Below, one piece after another: positions 1 through 6,985 of a stretch of DNA of 64,000 nucleotides. Each line of letters starts with the position of its first letter. The first letter of the stretch is position 1. This DNA comes from DASRHD01 sp035485575 (GTDB lineage: Bacteria; Verrucomicrobiota; Verrucomicrobiia; Opitutales; Opitutaceae), in NCBI GenBank assembly GCA_035485575.1, contig DATHNW010000033.1, positions 1 through 64,000 of the forward strand, read 5' to 3'. The notes below the pieces were generated by a model. That model was given only the letters and a program-made list of their open reading frames with translations, was not told the origin of the DNA and did not search any database. The position numbers were made by a program, and so were the translations under genes.

Positions 1-312
1 GCTGTCCTTCATCACGAACGCGAGGGTGAAGAGCACCGCGATGAACCGGATGAGCTGGTGGCGGGCGTGGCGGATCGACTCGATCAGCCCCATGTTGCCC
101 AGCCGGTGCGCCACCCCGGGCAGCCCTTGGTGCGCCCAAAATGCCGCTATCACCACTCCCAGCAAATACTCCAATATATTGGTCCGTTGAATCTCTTGAA
201 ATCCCGGACTCACCTTGGCAAAGGCCACCCAGGACAAATAGGTCACGATGGCCGCGATCGTGAGCGCACACCAGTGGAGATAGACCACGCCTTCTTTTCG
301 GTCTTTAAGCAT
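1..312 (-). CDS. Membrane protein, N-terminal fragment cut by the window edge
   Basis: The first about 104 codons of a minus-strand gene are visible, starting at the ATG complementary to 310-312; the rest lies beyond base 1. The protein begins MLKDRKEGVVYLHW and shows three hydrophobic stretches (about residues 12-33, 45-62 and 88-100) separated by short basic loops. It starts 14 bases after the stop of the glycosyltransferase upstream, so the two are probably one operon. The layout (short basic N-terminus, paired membrane helices, EPS neighbourhood) would fit the membrane half of a polyprenyl-phosphate sugar-1-phosphate transferase, which a Wzx/Wzy pathway needs and which is not seen elsewhere in the window. 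No catalytic domain is visible, so that function is only a guess. Confidence 0.6.
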   Translation of the reverse strand, partial: MLKDRKEGVVYLHWCALTIAAIVTYLSWVAFAKVSPGFQEIQRTNILEYLLGVVIAAFWAHQGLPGVAHRLGNMGLIESIRHARHQLIRFIAVLFTLAFVMKDS

Positions 313-326
313 GGTGGATTCTTTCG

Positions 327-1592
327 TCAGGCTGCCCGTAAGGCGTACACCGGTGCGCCCGCTGACACCCGCGGCTGAATGGATATTTTCCGGCCAACCG
401 CCGACTCCCACACTTCAACGGTCTTCCTGGCCATCTGGTTGAAGGTAAAGTTCTCCTCATAGCGGCGGCGCCCGGCAGCGCCGAATTTGCCGCGAAGCGC
501 AGGATCATCGATCAATGCACGCAGCCGCTGCGCCAGCCCGTCAACATCCGCCCGCTGCACGATAAATCCGGTGCGGCCGTCTTCGACCGCCTCGGCATTG
601 CCACCGACCGCCGAGGCGATGACCGGCAACCCGGCGCGCATCGCTTCGATGATGCTGCGCGAAAAGCCCTCCCAATTGGAGATAAGGACAAAAACCTGGG
701 ACTGGCTCATGCGCTCCACGACATCCCGCTGGTATCCGTGCAAGTTGATCCGGCCGCCCAGTCCAAGTTCGTGCACAGCCGCCTCAACCTGCGGCCGCAA
801 GGGCCCGTCACCGATGTTATCCAGCGTCCAGGGCAGGTCTTTCAGTTGGGCGAGGGCGCGGAAAAGGGTGAGATGATCCTTCTGCTTTTCGAAGCGTCCC
901 ACCATCATGAGGCGCACCGGCGACAATTCCGGATGGGCCCTGAACCGCTCCGGAACATCGGGCATTCCGTTGTGCACGGTCACGAGATGGCCGGGCGAGC
1001 CGACCCGGCCCTTGATTCCCTCGCACCGCTCCGCCTCGGAGACCATGATGATGCGCCGCCCAAAGGGACGGGCCAGGCGTTCGGCCCAGAGATAAACCCT
1101 CGCCCCGGGAAATCCATCAGTGAATGACCAGCAATGGGGCGTATAGACCGCCGGAATGCCGAGGGACCACGCGGCCAGCCGGCCTAAGAAACCCGCTTTC
1201 GATGTATGCGTTGAGACCAGGTCCGGCTTGAATTTGCGCAGGGCCCCGCGCAGTTCCAAAATCCCCCGAACGTCGGTCAGCGGACTGATTTTCCGGATCA
1301 GATGGCGCAGTGCGACATAGGGAACGCCCGCCTCCCGGTAGGCTTCGGTCACCGGCCCCTCCCCGCCGATAAAAACCATGACCTCATGGCCGGCCTGCAT
1401 CAGCACGCGGGCCAGATCGCGAATGTGCACGGAGGAGCCCCCGAACGAATCCGAACGCGTGACCACGAATGCAACGCGAAATCCCGGCTGGACCGGGGCC
1501 CCGCGCAGGTCGGAGGACGAGGCCGGGGCAAAGGGCAGTGAAACATCCGGATATACATTGCCAGGAAGGTTGGCTGAGGCTGTAAATTCCAT
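327..1592 (-). CDS. Glycosyltransferase family 4 (GT-B fold)
   Basis: A 421-residue GT4-type glycosyltransferase, expected to move a sugar from a nucleotide donor to a growing polysaccharide on the cytoplasmic membrane face. After a roughly 35-residue leader the N-terminal Rossmann half begins (VAFVVTRSDSFGGSSVH, about 41-57; the Gly-rich acceptor loop is typical). The C-terminal donor half carries VGRFEKQKDH (about 231-240) and the E-x7-E signature EGFSRSIIE (about 308-316). Length is normal for the family. The ATG at 1590-1592 is used; no good ribosome binding site precedes it, and an internal start nearer the Rossmann fold is possible. The gene leads the operon that continues into the truncated membrane protein. 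About 230 bases upstream lie phased GTNAC boxes (1823-1873). Donor and acceptor cannot be read from sequence. Confidence 0.9.
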   Translation of the reverse strand: MEFTASANLPGNVYPDVSLPFAPASSSDLRGAPVQPGFRVAFVVTRSDSFGGSSVHIRDLARVLMQAGHEVMVFIGGEGPVTEAYREAGVPYVALRHLIRKISPLTDVRGILELRGALRKFKPDLVSTHTSKAGFLGRLAAWSLGIPAVYTPHCWSFTDGFPGARVYLWAERLARPFGRRIIMVSEAERCEGIKGRVGSPGHLVTVHNGMPDVPERFRAHPELSPVRLMMVGRFEKQKDHLTLFRALAQLKDLPWTLDNIGDGPLRPQVEAAVHELGLGGRINLHGYQRDVVERMSQSQVFVLISNWEGFSRSIIEAMRAGLPVIASAVGGNAEAVEDGRTGFIVQRADVDGLAQRLRALIDDPALRGKFGAAGRRRYEENFTFNQMARKTVEVWESAVGRKISIQPRVSAGAPVYALRAA

Positions 1593-1638
1593 GGAGGGGC
1601 TGTTGTTTCTGTTTTTAGTTTATATTAACGCCGCGCGC

Positions 1639-1662
1639 GTAATATATTGTTTTATATATTAC
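1639..1662. repeat. AT-rich inverted repeat, 9-bp arms
   Basis: GTAATATAT and ATATATTAC form perfect 9-bp arms around a 6-base spacer, 47-70 bases upstream of the glycosyltransferase start. The surrounding sequence is strongly GC-rich, so this AT island stands out. It could be an operator, a -10-like promoter element for the leftward operon, or a DNA-unwinding element. Confidence 0.45.
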
Positions 1663-1822
1663 TGATTATAGAGCAGGCTCCCTCGCCATGAAGTAATGCC
1701 GCCGAACGACCTCTCTTCTGCGAAACGGGCGATGCGGGTTTGCTCATTCATTGCTGGATGGGGCACGCTGCGAACCCCGCGGCCATCATGCTCCTCGAAC
1801 GTGTCGCGCTTAACGCAATTGC

Positions 1823-1873
1823 GTGACTAAACCGAAAACCGTTTGTTACGTCGCAATGTTACCGCGTGGTGAC
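1823..1873. promoter_or_regulatory. Phased GTNAC boxes upstream of the EPS glycosyltransferase operon
   Basis: GTGAC at 1823 and GTTAC at 1845 are 22 bp apart; GTTAC at 1858 and GTGAC at 1869 are 11 bp apart. The last pair with its spacer (1857-1873) matches 15 of 17 bases of the pair at 16803-16819 upstream of the giant adhesin gene. GTNAC is its own reverse complement, so the direction of action is not given; the nearest start in a plausible promoter position is the leftward glycosyltransferase at 1592. Probably a response-regulator binding site. Confidence 0.5.
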
Positions 1874-2102
1874 GGATTTCCGCGCAACGCACCTGCGGCG
1901 CACAGGCCACGGGCCGGCCCACGAGAAACCCGGTTGCGTTCACGCTGGGGCCCGATCAGGCGGCCGCCCGTTCATGTTCCGATCATGACCGGGGCGGACA
2001 GAGTTCGCCCGCTCGCCCTGACGACAGGAAAATCATCCCTGAAGGCCGCTCCGCCCTTTTCATTCAGGCCCGCGGAGCCGGACGCAGCGAACTTCGCTGA
2101 TT

Positions 2103-2837
2103 TTATGCGTACAGGCGCTCGGCAAAATTGCCCAGCCCGGGGAGCAATCCCCGCTTGGGATCCAAATCGCGTTCGATCGCCGCCGTCCAAACCGTCAGAT
2201 CGGGAACCGTTGCCTGGACGCGTTTCAATCCCGGGGCGCTGATCAAAAAGCTGAGCAACGAAACATCGGATGCGCCCGAACAACGGAGGAGATGCAGGGC
2301 GACGCTGGCGGAATGCCCCGTGCCCACGATTGGATCGAAGAGAATCACCCGCGCACTGTTCAAGGCCGGTGCATGGACAAGATGCAGGCGCGGCTCAAGC
2401 CGCTGATCGTGGCCGGCTCGCTCAAGACCGATCGTGCCAATCGACACGCCCGGAATGAATTCGGCGATGGCATGGGCCAGCCCCAGGCCATGGCGTGCAA
2501 GCGAAAGAAAAATCACCGGGGTCTCCAGCACGCGCCCGGCATGGGAATCCTCCGCAGTTTCGATCATCTCCTCGCGCGTCGGCAACGTGCGCGTGGCCTC
2601 GATCGTCAAGAAGACCAGCAGCTGGTTGCTGAACTGGCGAAACTGCTTGGGCGGAGTGTGCTTGTTGCGCAGCGCGGTAAGCGCGTGCTGGGCCACGGGA
2701 TGCTCCGCCACATTGACCCTCACCGCCGGGGCGGCGTGGAATTCATCGAGAATGCCCCCCTCCGGCCGTCGGGAATCCGGTTCGCGCGCATCCGGGCGCT
2801 TGATGCCGCCTGCCTTTGACGAAGATGTGATCACCAT
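2103..2837 (-). CDS. Divergent uracil phosphoribosyltransferase-like protein
   Basis: The 244-residue product aligns by eye with uracil phosphoribosyltransferase (uracil + PRPP to UMP): HPVAQHALTALRNK near residue 47, EATRTLP, the PRPP loop DPIVGTGHSA, and a C-terminal PGLGNFAERLYA. Several conserved positions differ. The family RAG(L/I)GM becomes RHGLGL, DPMLATGGSA becomes DPIVGTGHSA, and the uracil-binding GDAGDR becomes GNFAER. It therefore looks like a paralogue with altered specificity or activity rather than the housekeeping Upp. The ATG at 2835-2837 is chosen because family similarity begins about 45 residues later; the frame stays open up to 3020 but that extension has no family resemblance. 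Neighbours are EPS genes, where UMP salvage could feed UDP-sugars, but the link is speculative. Confidence 0.8.
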   Translation of the reverse strand: MVITSSSKAGGIKRPDAREPDSRRPEGGILDEFHAAPAVRVNVAEHPVAQHALTALRNKHTPPKQFRQFSNQLLVFLTIEATRTLPTREEMIETAEDSHAGRVLETPVIFLSLARHGLGLAHAIAEFIPGVSIGTIGLERAGHDQRLEPRLHLVHAPALNSARVILFDPIVGTGHSASVALHLLRCSGASDVSLLSFLISAPGLKRVQATVPDLTVWTAAIERDLDPKRGLLPGLGNFAERLYA

Positions 2838-2990
2838 GATGGAATTGAATTGTTCAGCAAGCGGGGCCGGCAGAGCGGCCAAGAAAGAGCACGCAGTCCA
2901 GAGAAAGATGCTCGTGCTGCCAGCGCATGACGGGAGGTTTAGCTTTGCCCGATTGGCGCGGTCAAGACACGCTTTCCCTGCCGGCAAAAT

Positions 2991-3048
2991 GTTACACGAG
3001 CGTCGGCATTCCGTCACCATGCCCTAACGAATGTTACGCCCGGGTGAT
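2991..3048. promoter_or_regulatory. Phased GTNAC boxes upstream of the methyltransferase gene
   Basis: GTTAC at 2991 and GTCAC at 3013 are 22 bp apart, followed by the near-match CTAAC 11 bp on at 3024. A second set, GTTAC at 3033 and the near-match GTGAT at 3044, is also 11 bp apart. The cluster lies between the divergent phosphoribosyltransferase (start 2837) and methyltransferase (start about 3075-3096) genes and ends within 50 bases of the latter. Confidence 0.45.
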
Positions 3049-3074
3049 TTTTTCCAAACGGCGCAACAATAGAC

Positions 3075-3809
3075 TTGCCCGTGGAGAAAGCACCGGTGCA
3101 GAGAGTCAAAACGCGGACACGGATTTCCCGCCGCTGCCTAGTGAAACGTCTGGCCAAACAATTTTTCTCCCGGCGCACCCGGTCGTCGCTTCGCTTCGAT
3201 TGGCTTCGTTTTTGCGCACGCATCAAGCATCAGGGCCGGTCGGGCCGGACGCCTCCCTCCACCCGGCTGCACTTCGGCTGCGGCGGCCGGAAAATCCCCG
3301 GCTGGCTCAACGTGGATGTCGTGGGTTCGGAATTCGACATCGATCTGGCCGCGCCGCTGCCCTGGAAGGATGGCGTCTTTGATTGCATCGTGAGCCAGCA
3401 GGTGATCGAGCACCTCGAGATAGAGAGCGAAACCCTGCCGCTGTTCGGCGAACTGGCCCGGGTCAGCCGGCCGGGGGCGGAGTTCTGGGTGAGCTGTCCG
3501 GATCTGGCCAAAGTCTGCCGGGCCTATTTCGAGGACGACGGCTGCCAGTTGCTCGAGGACCGGCAGACCCGCTTTCCCCTGCCCTGGCCGGCGGGCATGC
3601 CCTACAGCCAGATGATCAATGTCATGTTTCACCAGGGCAATGAGCACAAGAACCTGTACGATTTTCCCCTGCTGAAATGGCTGCTGGAAAAACAGGGCTT
3701 CGCACAGGTCGAGCGGGTCAACGAGCCCCTGCTGCGCGCGCGATTCCCCGAGTTTCCCGAGCGCAACGATGATTTTCACGCCCTGTACGTCCGGGCCGTG
3801 AAGCGCTGA
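3075..3809 (+). CDS. Class I SAM-dependent methyltransferase (Methyltransf_11-like)
   Basis: A 244-residue protein with the SAM-binding motif LHFGCGGRKIPGWLNVD (about 65-80), an acidic motif II region (FDIDLAAPLPW), and a DCIVSQQVIEHLE helix typical of small-molecule methyltransferases found in polysaccharide clusters. The N-terminal about 60 residues are very basic and lack family similarity. The longest frame starts at TTG 3075, but GTG 3096 has a better ribosome site (GGAG at 3083-3086, 9 bases upstream) and may be the true start, giving 237 residues. It probably methylates a sugar or glycan intermediate; the acceptor is unknown. It stands alone between the phosphoribosyltransferase and the envelope island and is preceded by phased GTNAC boxes. 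Confidence 0.8.
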   Translation: MPVEKAPVQRVKTRTRISRRCLVKRLAKQFFSRRTRSSLRFDWLRFCARIKHQGRSGRTPPSTRLHFGCGGRKIPGWLNVDVVGSEFDIDLAAPLPWKDGVFDCIVSQQVIEHLEIESETLPLFGELARVSRPGAEFWVSCPDLAKVCRAYFEDDGCQLLEDRQTRFPLPWPAGMPYSQMINVMFHQGNEHKNLYDFPLLKWLLEKQGFAQVERVNEPLLRARFPEFPERNDDFHALYVRAVKR

Positions 3810-3874
3810 GGGCGGCCGCGGCGCACCGGCAGGCAAATCAACCGGCGGCCGTTTCCCGTGATTGTGCCAGGCTG

Positions 3875-3901
3875 GTAACGGAATGGCCGCGAACAGGTGA
3901 A
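3875..3901 (+). promoter_or_regulatory. GTNAC box and conserved promoter element before the LolA-like gene
   Basis: GTAAC at 3875 is followed 22 bp later by GTGAA at 3897 inside the block CCGCGAACAGGTGAA (3887-3901). The same block, with the same 22-bp offset from a GTGAC, occurs at 16827-16841 upstream of the giant adhesin gene. In both places a CATGCG and a 19-bp GTATC-GATAC dyad follow about 75-95 bases downstream, so the two promoters appear to share a whole module. Confidence 0.5.
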
Positions 3902-3975
3902 TTTTCAGGCCACGGGCCCCCGCTTCCTTGACCCGGGCAAAGCCGGGAGCCGACAGTGGATTCTCCCTATTTTGC

Positions 3976-5286
3976 ATGCGATTTTCCTGCGTATCCATAT
4001 TGTTGATACCATCGGCGTTTTTCGGCCCTGGCGTGGCCGCGGACACCGCCACGCCCGCCACCGGAGGCTCCGCCCCGCAGGCGATGGTTGCCGCCGCGGA
4101 ACCGGCGGCACCGAAATTCAGCGCCACCCAGCTCGCCCGCGTGGGCGGGTGGATGCAGGCAATGGCGCCGGCGGCACCGCCCGCCGCGATCGCAGCCGCG
4201 ACGCAGCATTTCCTGGAGGATCTGCAGTGGCAGCACCCGGACAAGCTGGACCTTCTGCTGACCGGAGATTTTCCGCGGCAGGATTTTGAATCAACGCTGC
4301 TGCGCAATCTCGCCGCGCAGCTGGCCGGAGCGCCGCAGGCCGCCTTGCGCGAAGAGCTCGCCCGCCGGCGGGTGCAGACGCTGCTCGCGTTCCAAGGCGG
4401 CGCCGCCCAGCCCACGGCCCAGGATGCGGCGGCATTGATCGAGAAATTAAAGGGCATCTCCCAGGTCTATTACCGACGGTTGCTCGAGGGCCGCATCGAG
4501 GATGAAGATCTGGTGCCGTTGCTCAAGGATGCGCGCCAGACGGGCACCGCCACCAGCCCGGCGGCGGCCATGCCCAAGGTGCTGACGGCCGCCGACATTC
4601 TGTCCGAATTTTCGCGCCACAATCAGACGGGCTCCGCCCTGGAGCACCTTCAGGCCTACACGATTGATGGCAGGCTCAAGCCTCCGGATGGCGGAGAGCA
4701 ACATATCGTGCTGTTTAAGCTGCGGCCCGACCGCTTCCGGCTGCATGTGCTCACCGGGGAAAGCATGCGCTATTTGCTGGCCAGTGACGGCGCGCATTTC
4801 TGGCAGCAGACGCCCGGCGGCAAACCGCAGGACGTGGCCGCGGATTCGATTGGATCCCGGCGCTACCTCCGGGAGTTTGTGAATCCCTTGTTTGACCAGG
4901 AGAAGGACTATGCTTTTGAACGGCTCGCAGACGGAAGCCTGGACGGCCGGAAAACCTACCGCATCGCGGTGCGGCGGACCGACGGCTCGCAATATGTCGC
5001 CTGCATCGATCCCGACAGCTTTCATGAAATCGGCGGCGAATACCAGAATGGCGTGCGCGTGCGTTATTCGGATTTTCAGGCGATCGCGGGCTTCACCATG
5101 GCCTGTCGCGAGGAAACGGTCGACCGCGAGGGGCGCAAAGGTGTTTTTGAACTGACGCGGTTCACTGCAAATCCCGGCCTGGTCCAGGAGTTTTTCGACG
5201 AACCCGCGGAAGGTCGCGACCTGAGCTATTTTGCCTTCGAGCAGCTTTCAACGGGCGCTCCGGCGGTTCCCCAAGCCAAGAACTGA
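3976..5286 (+). CDS. Exported protein with LolA/LolB-like C-terminal domain
   Basis: 436 residues from the ATG at 3976, chosen because it gives a clean signal peptide (MRFSCVSILLIPSAFFG, cleavage near GVAA-D); the frame is open from 3928. Residues about 30-220 are Ala-rich and helical. The last about 200 residues are beta-rich and resemble outer-membrane lipoprotein carrier proteins (for example RLHVLTGESMRYLLASDG and VRYSDFQAIAGFTMA). The function is not known; binding of a hydrophobic envelope ligand is a reasonable guess. The stop overlaps the next gene's start (TGATG), so the TPR protein is translationally coupled. A 19-bp dyad shared with the adhesin promoter falls inside the signal-peptide codons, so a later start (for example ATG 4084, which lacks a signal peptide) cannot be excluded. 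Confidence 0.7.
   Translation: MRFSCVSILLIPSAFFGPGVAADTATPATGGSAPQAMVAAAEPAAPKFSATQLARVGGWMQAMAPAAPPAAIAAATQHFLEDLQWQHPDKLDLLLTGDFPRQDFESTLLRNLAAQLAGAPQAALREELARRRVQTLLAFQGGAAQPTAQDAAALIEKLKGISQVYYRRLLEGRIEDEDLVPLLKDARQTGTATSPAAAMPKVLTAADILSEFSRHNQTGSALEHLQAYTIDGRLKPPDGGEQHIVLFKLRPDRFRLHVLTGESMRYLLASDGAHFWQQTPGGKPQDVAADSIGSRRYLREFVNPLFDQEKDYAFERLADGSLDGRKTYRIAVRRTDGSQYVACIDPDSFHEIGGEYQNGVRVRYSDFQAIAGFTMACREETVDREGRKGVFELTRFTANPGLVQEFFDEPAEGRDLSYFAFEQLSTGAPAVPQAKN
3991..4009. repeat. 19-bp dyad GTATC-N9-GATAC, copy 1
   Basis: GTATCCATATTGTTGATAC: 5-bp inverted arms around 9 bases. It matches 16926-16944 in 18 of 19 positions. Each copy lies 95-100 bases after the GAACAGGTGA element and shortly after a CATGCG, which argues for a shared promoter or operator rather than chance. 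Here it overlaps the predicted signal-peptide codons. Confidence 0.5.
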
Positions 5287-6716
5287 TGCCAACGAAGCCC
5301 ACCACCTCCCGACAGGCTGCGCCGAAGACCTATGTGTTCGGCTGCTTCTTCCTGCAACGCGATCCCGAACGGCAAACTTCGTTCCTGCGCGTTAATGCAC
5401 GGCGGCTGGCAGCCGTGGCCGCAATCACCTTCCTCTTCGCCTACGGACTGGCTGCCTCCGCCGGCTACCTCTGGCTGCATCATGTACGAAAGATCGACCA
5501 GATCAGTTTCTCGCAGGTGGCGCTTTTCCGCTGGAAAAAAATCCGGCAGGGGATCGCCGCCCAGCAATTCGTCAAGGCAAAGGAGGGATTGGCGGCGAAG
5601 GAGTACCAACGCGCCTACGTCGCCTTTAACTCCGCCCTGCGCAATGATCCGGACAACGTCTCCGGGCGGTTATTGTTCGCGGATTTTCTGCAAGCAGCCG
5701 GTGCGGGGGATACGGCGGCCAAATTGCTGACCGATGGACTGGCGCGCGCGCCGGACAGCCGGGAGCTGATCGAGCGGACGTTCGACCTCCTGACGGCAAC
5801 GAATCGTGACCGCGCCGCCCTCGCCCTGCTGCACGGACGGCTCACGCCGCAGTTCACGGGCCCGAACGGATCGCTGCTCCGCACGTTTGAAGTCCTCGCC
5901 ACGCTGAATGCCGACGGTCCGGCCAAGGCCCACGCATTGCTCGACCAGTATTCCGACCTGCGGAAAAATAAATCGTCGTGGCCCGTGGTGGCCCGCGTGC
6001 AGTGGGAATCGCATGAACGGCTGGCGGCGATCGACACCCTTTCGGCCTTCACCAAGGCCCAGCCTGACAATTTTGCCGGCTATGCCCAACTGGTCGATTA
6101 TCAGTCGGCAGCCGGGTTGATCCATGATGCGCGCCGGACAGCCGAGCTGGCCTGTGCAAATTTTCCGAAGGAAATCGCGCCGCGCATCCTGCGGATTGGC
6201 ACGCTCGCGCCCACCCGGGCGGACGAGGTGCATCCGTGGGAGCAGGAGACCACCGCTTTTCTGCGCGAATTCGGAAACCGGCCGGAGGCCATCCTCATGC
6301 TGGGCAATCTGGCCGGCCGGAAAGGATGGGTGCCACTGGCCCGTCTCATGTACGAAGCCGGCGTCAGCCATCAGCAGAATTCCCGTTCACTGGCGCTCTG
6401 CTACAGCGATGCCTTGGTCTATAATCACAAATTTCAAGAGGCATCGCGCGTGCTGGCCGAGCTCGATCTGCAGGTGCAGGACGACAGTCAGTTTTCGCTC
6501 GGGCTCTGGCAGCGCCAGGTGGTGGTGGCCACCGCACTCGGAGCCCATGAAGACGCCCGCGAAACCGCGAGGCGCCTGGCCACGGCACTGGAACGCGATC
6601 CGGAAAAGCTCGAACTCTGCCGGCAGCGTTTCATCCAGCTGGGAATTCCGGAAGCGGTGGCCGAACTGACAAGCCCCTCGCCGATTGTGAAGACCACGGC
6701 ACCGAAAAAAAGCTGA
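5286..6716 (+). CDS. Membrane-anchored TPR-type protein
   Basis: 476 residues. The N-terminus is cytoplasmic and basic, followed by one membrane helix (about 38-60, AVAAITFLFAYGLAASAGYLWL) and then helical repeats. The first repeat (AKEGLAAKEYQRAYVAFNSALRNDPDNVSGRLLFADFLQAAG) is a readable TPR unit, and similar helix pairs follow to the C-terminus (for example ARETARRLATALERDPEKLELCRQRF). It is probably a bitopic inner-membrane protein with a periplasmic solenoid. It is translationally coupled to the preceding LolA-like gene, so the two probably act together in envelope assembly or export. TPR proteins of this kind occur in EPS and adhesin export loci, but this one has no named family that I can assign. 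Confidence 0.75.
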   Translation: MPTKPTTSRQAAPKTYVFGCFFLQRDPERQTSFLRVNARRLAAVAAITFLFAYGLAASAGYLWLHHVRKIDQISFSQVALFRWKKIRQGIAAQQFVKAKEGLAAKEYQRAYVAFNSALRNDPDNVSGRLLFADFLQAAGAGDTAAKLLTDGLARAPDSRELIERTFDLLTATNRDRAALALLHGRLTPQFTGPNGSLLRTFEVLATLNADGPAKAHALLDQYSDLRKNKSSWPVVARVQWESHERLAAIDTLSAFTKAQPDNFAGYAQLVDYQSAAGLIHDARRTAELACANFPKEIAPRILRIGTLAPTRADEVHPWEQETTAFLREFGNRPEAILMLGNLAGRKGWVPLARLMYEAGVSHQQNSRSLALCYSDALVYNHKFQEASRVLAELDLQVQDDSQFSLGLWQRQVVVATALGAHEDARETARRLATALERDPEKLELCRQRFIQLGIPEAVAELTSPSPIVKTTAPKKS

Positions 6717-6796
6717 AGGGAACCATGCGCAAAAATCGAACCGTTCCCGGCAGCCACCAAGGCCCAAAATCCGTCCGGTCATCGGAAGGCCCGGCC

Positions 6797-6825
6797 CTGT
6801 CACCATCCCGTCACATGGCACTGAC
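6797..6825 (+). promoter_or_regulatory. Pho-box-like triple repeat upstream of the PstS-like gene
   Basis: CTGTCAC (6797-6803) and CCGTCAC (6808-6814) are direct repeats exactly 11 bp apart, and a third, weaker CTGAC follows 11 bp on (6821-6825). The spacing and the TGTCA-type core match the layout of PhoB boxes, which are 11-bp direct repeats. The downstream gene encodes a PstS-like secreted protein, so phosphate control is a natural hypothesis. The start codon is 161 bases downstream. Confidence 0.5.
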
Positions 6826-6916
6826 ACAAATCGTTTTCGGAAGAGTCACTCAATCGACCATTGGTTGCGACGTTGGCTTGGTAGTTTGGGGCCGGAGTGG
6901 AGGAGTGTTTGCGTAC

Positions 6917-6934
6917 GGCGGAAACCATTCCGCC
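6917..6934 (+). other. Leader hairpin before the PstS-like gene
   Basis: GGCGGAA and TTCCGCC form a perfect 7-bp stem with an ACCA loop, about 50 bases before the start codon. There is no T-run after it, so it is more likely a 5' leader hairpin that stabilises or tunes the mRNA than a terminator. Confidence 0.4.
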
Positions 6935-6985
6935 ACGTGACCGACTTCGCCCAAACAACCAATAACCTCTGAAATATCAGAACCA

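Larger units (their letters stand above)
1593..2102. other. 510-bp intergenic region between two minus-strand genes
   Basis: No convincing gene is seen here; the plus-strand open frames are low-complexity and match nothing I recognise. It separates the stop of the uracil phosphoribosyltransferase-like gene from the start of the glycosyltransferase. It holds an AT-rich inverted repeat (1639-1662) close to the glycosyltransferase start and a cluster of phased GTNAC boxes (1823-1873), described separately. It is probably the promoter region of the leftward EPS operon. Confidence 0.6.

Noticed and set aside
3138..4457. 439-codon minus-strand open frame
   Set aside because: It runs antisense through the methyltransferase and LolA-like genes and across their promoter, with no recognisable domain.
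6815..6835. TGGCAC resembling a sigma-54 -24 element
   Set aside because: No GC doublet at the required 10-base spacing; the bases are better explained as part of the phased repeats.
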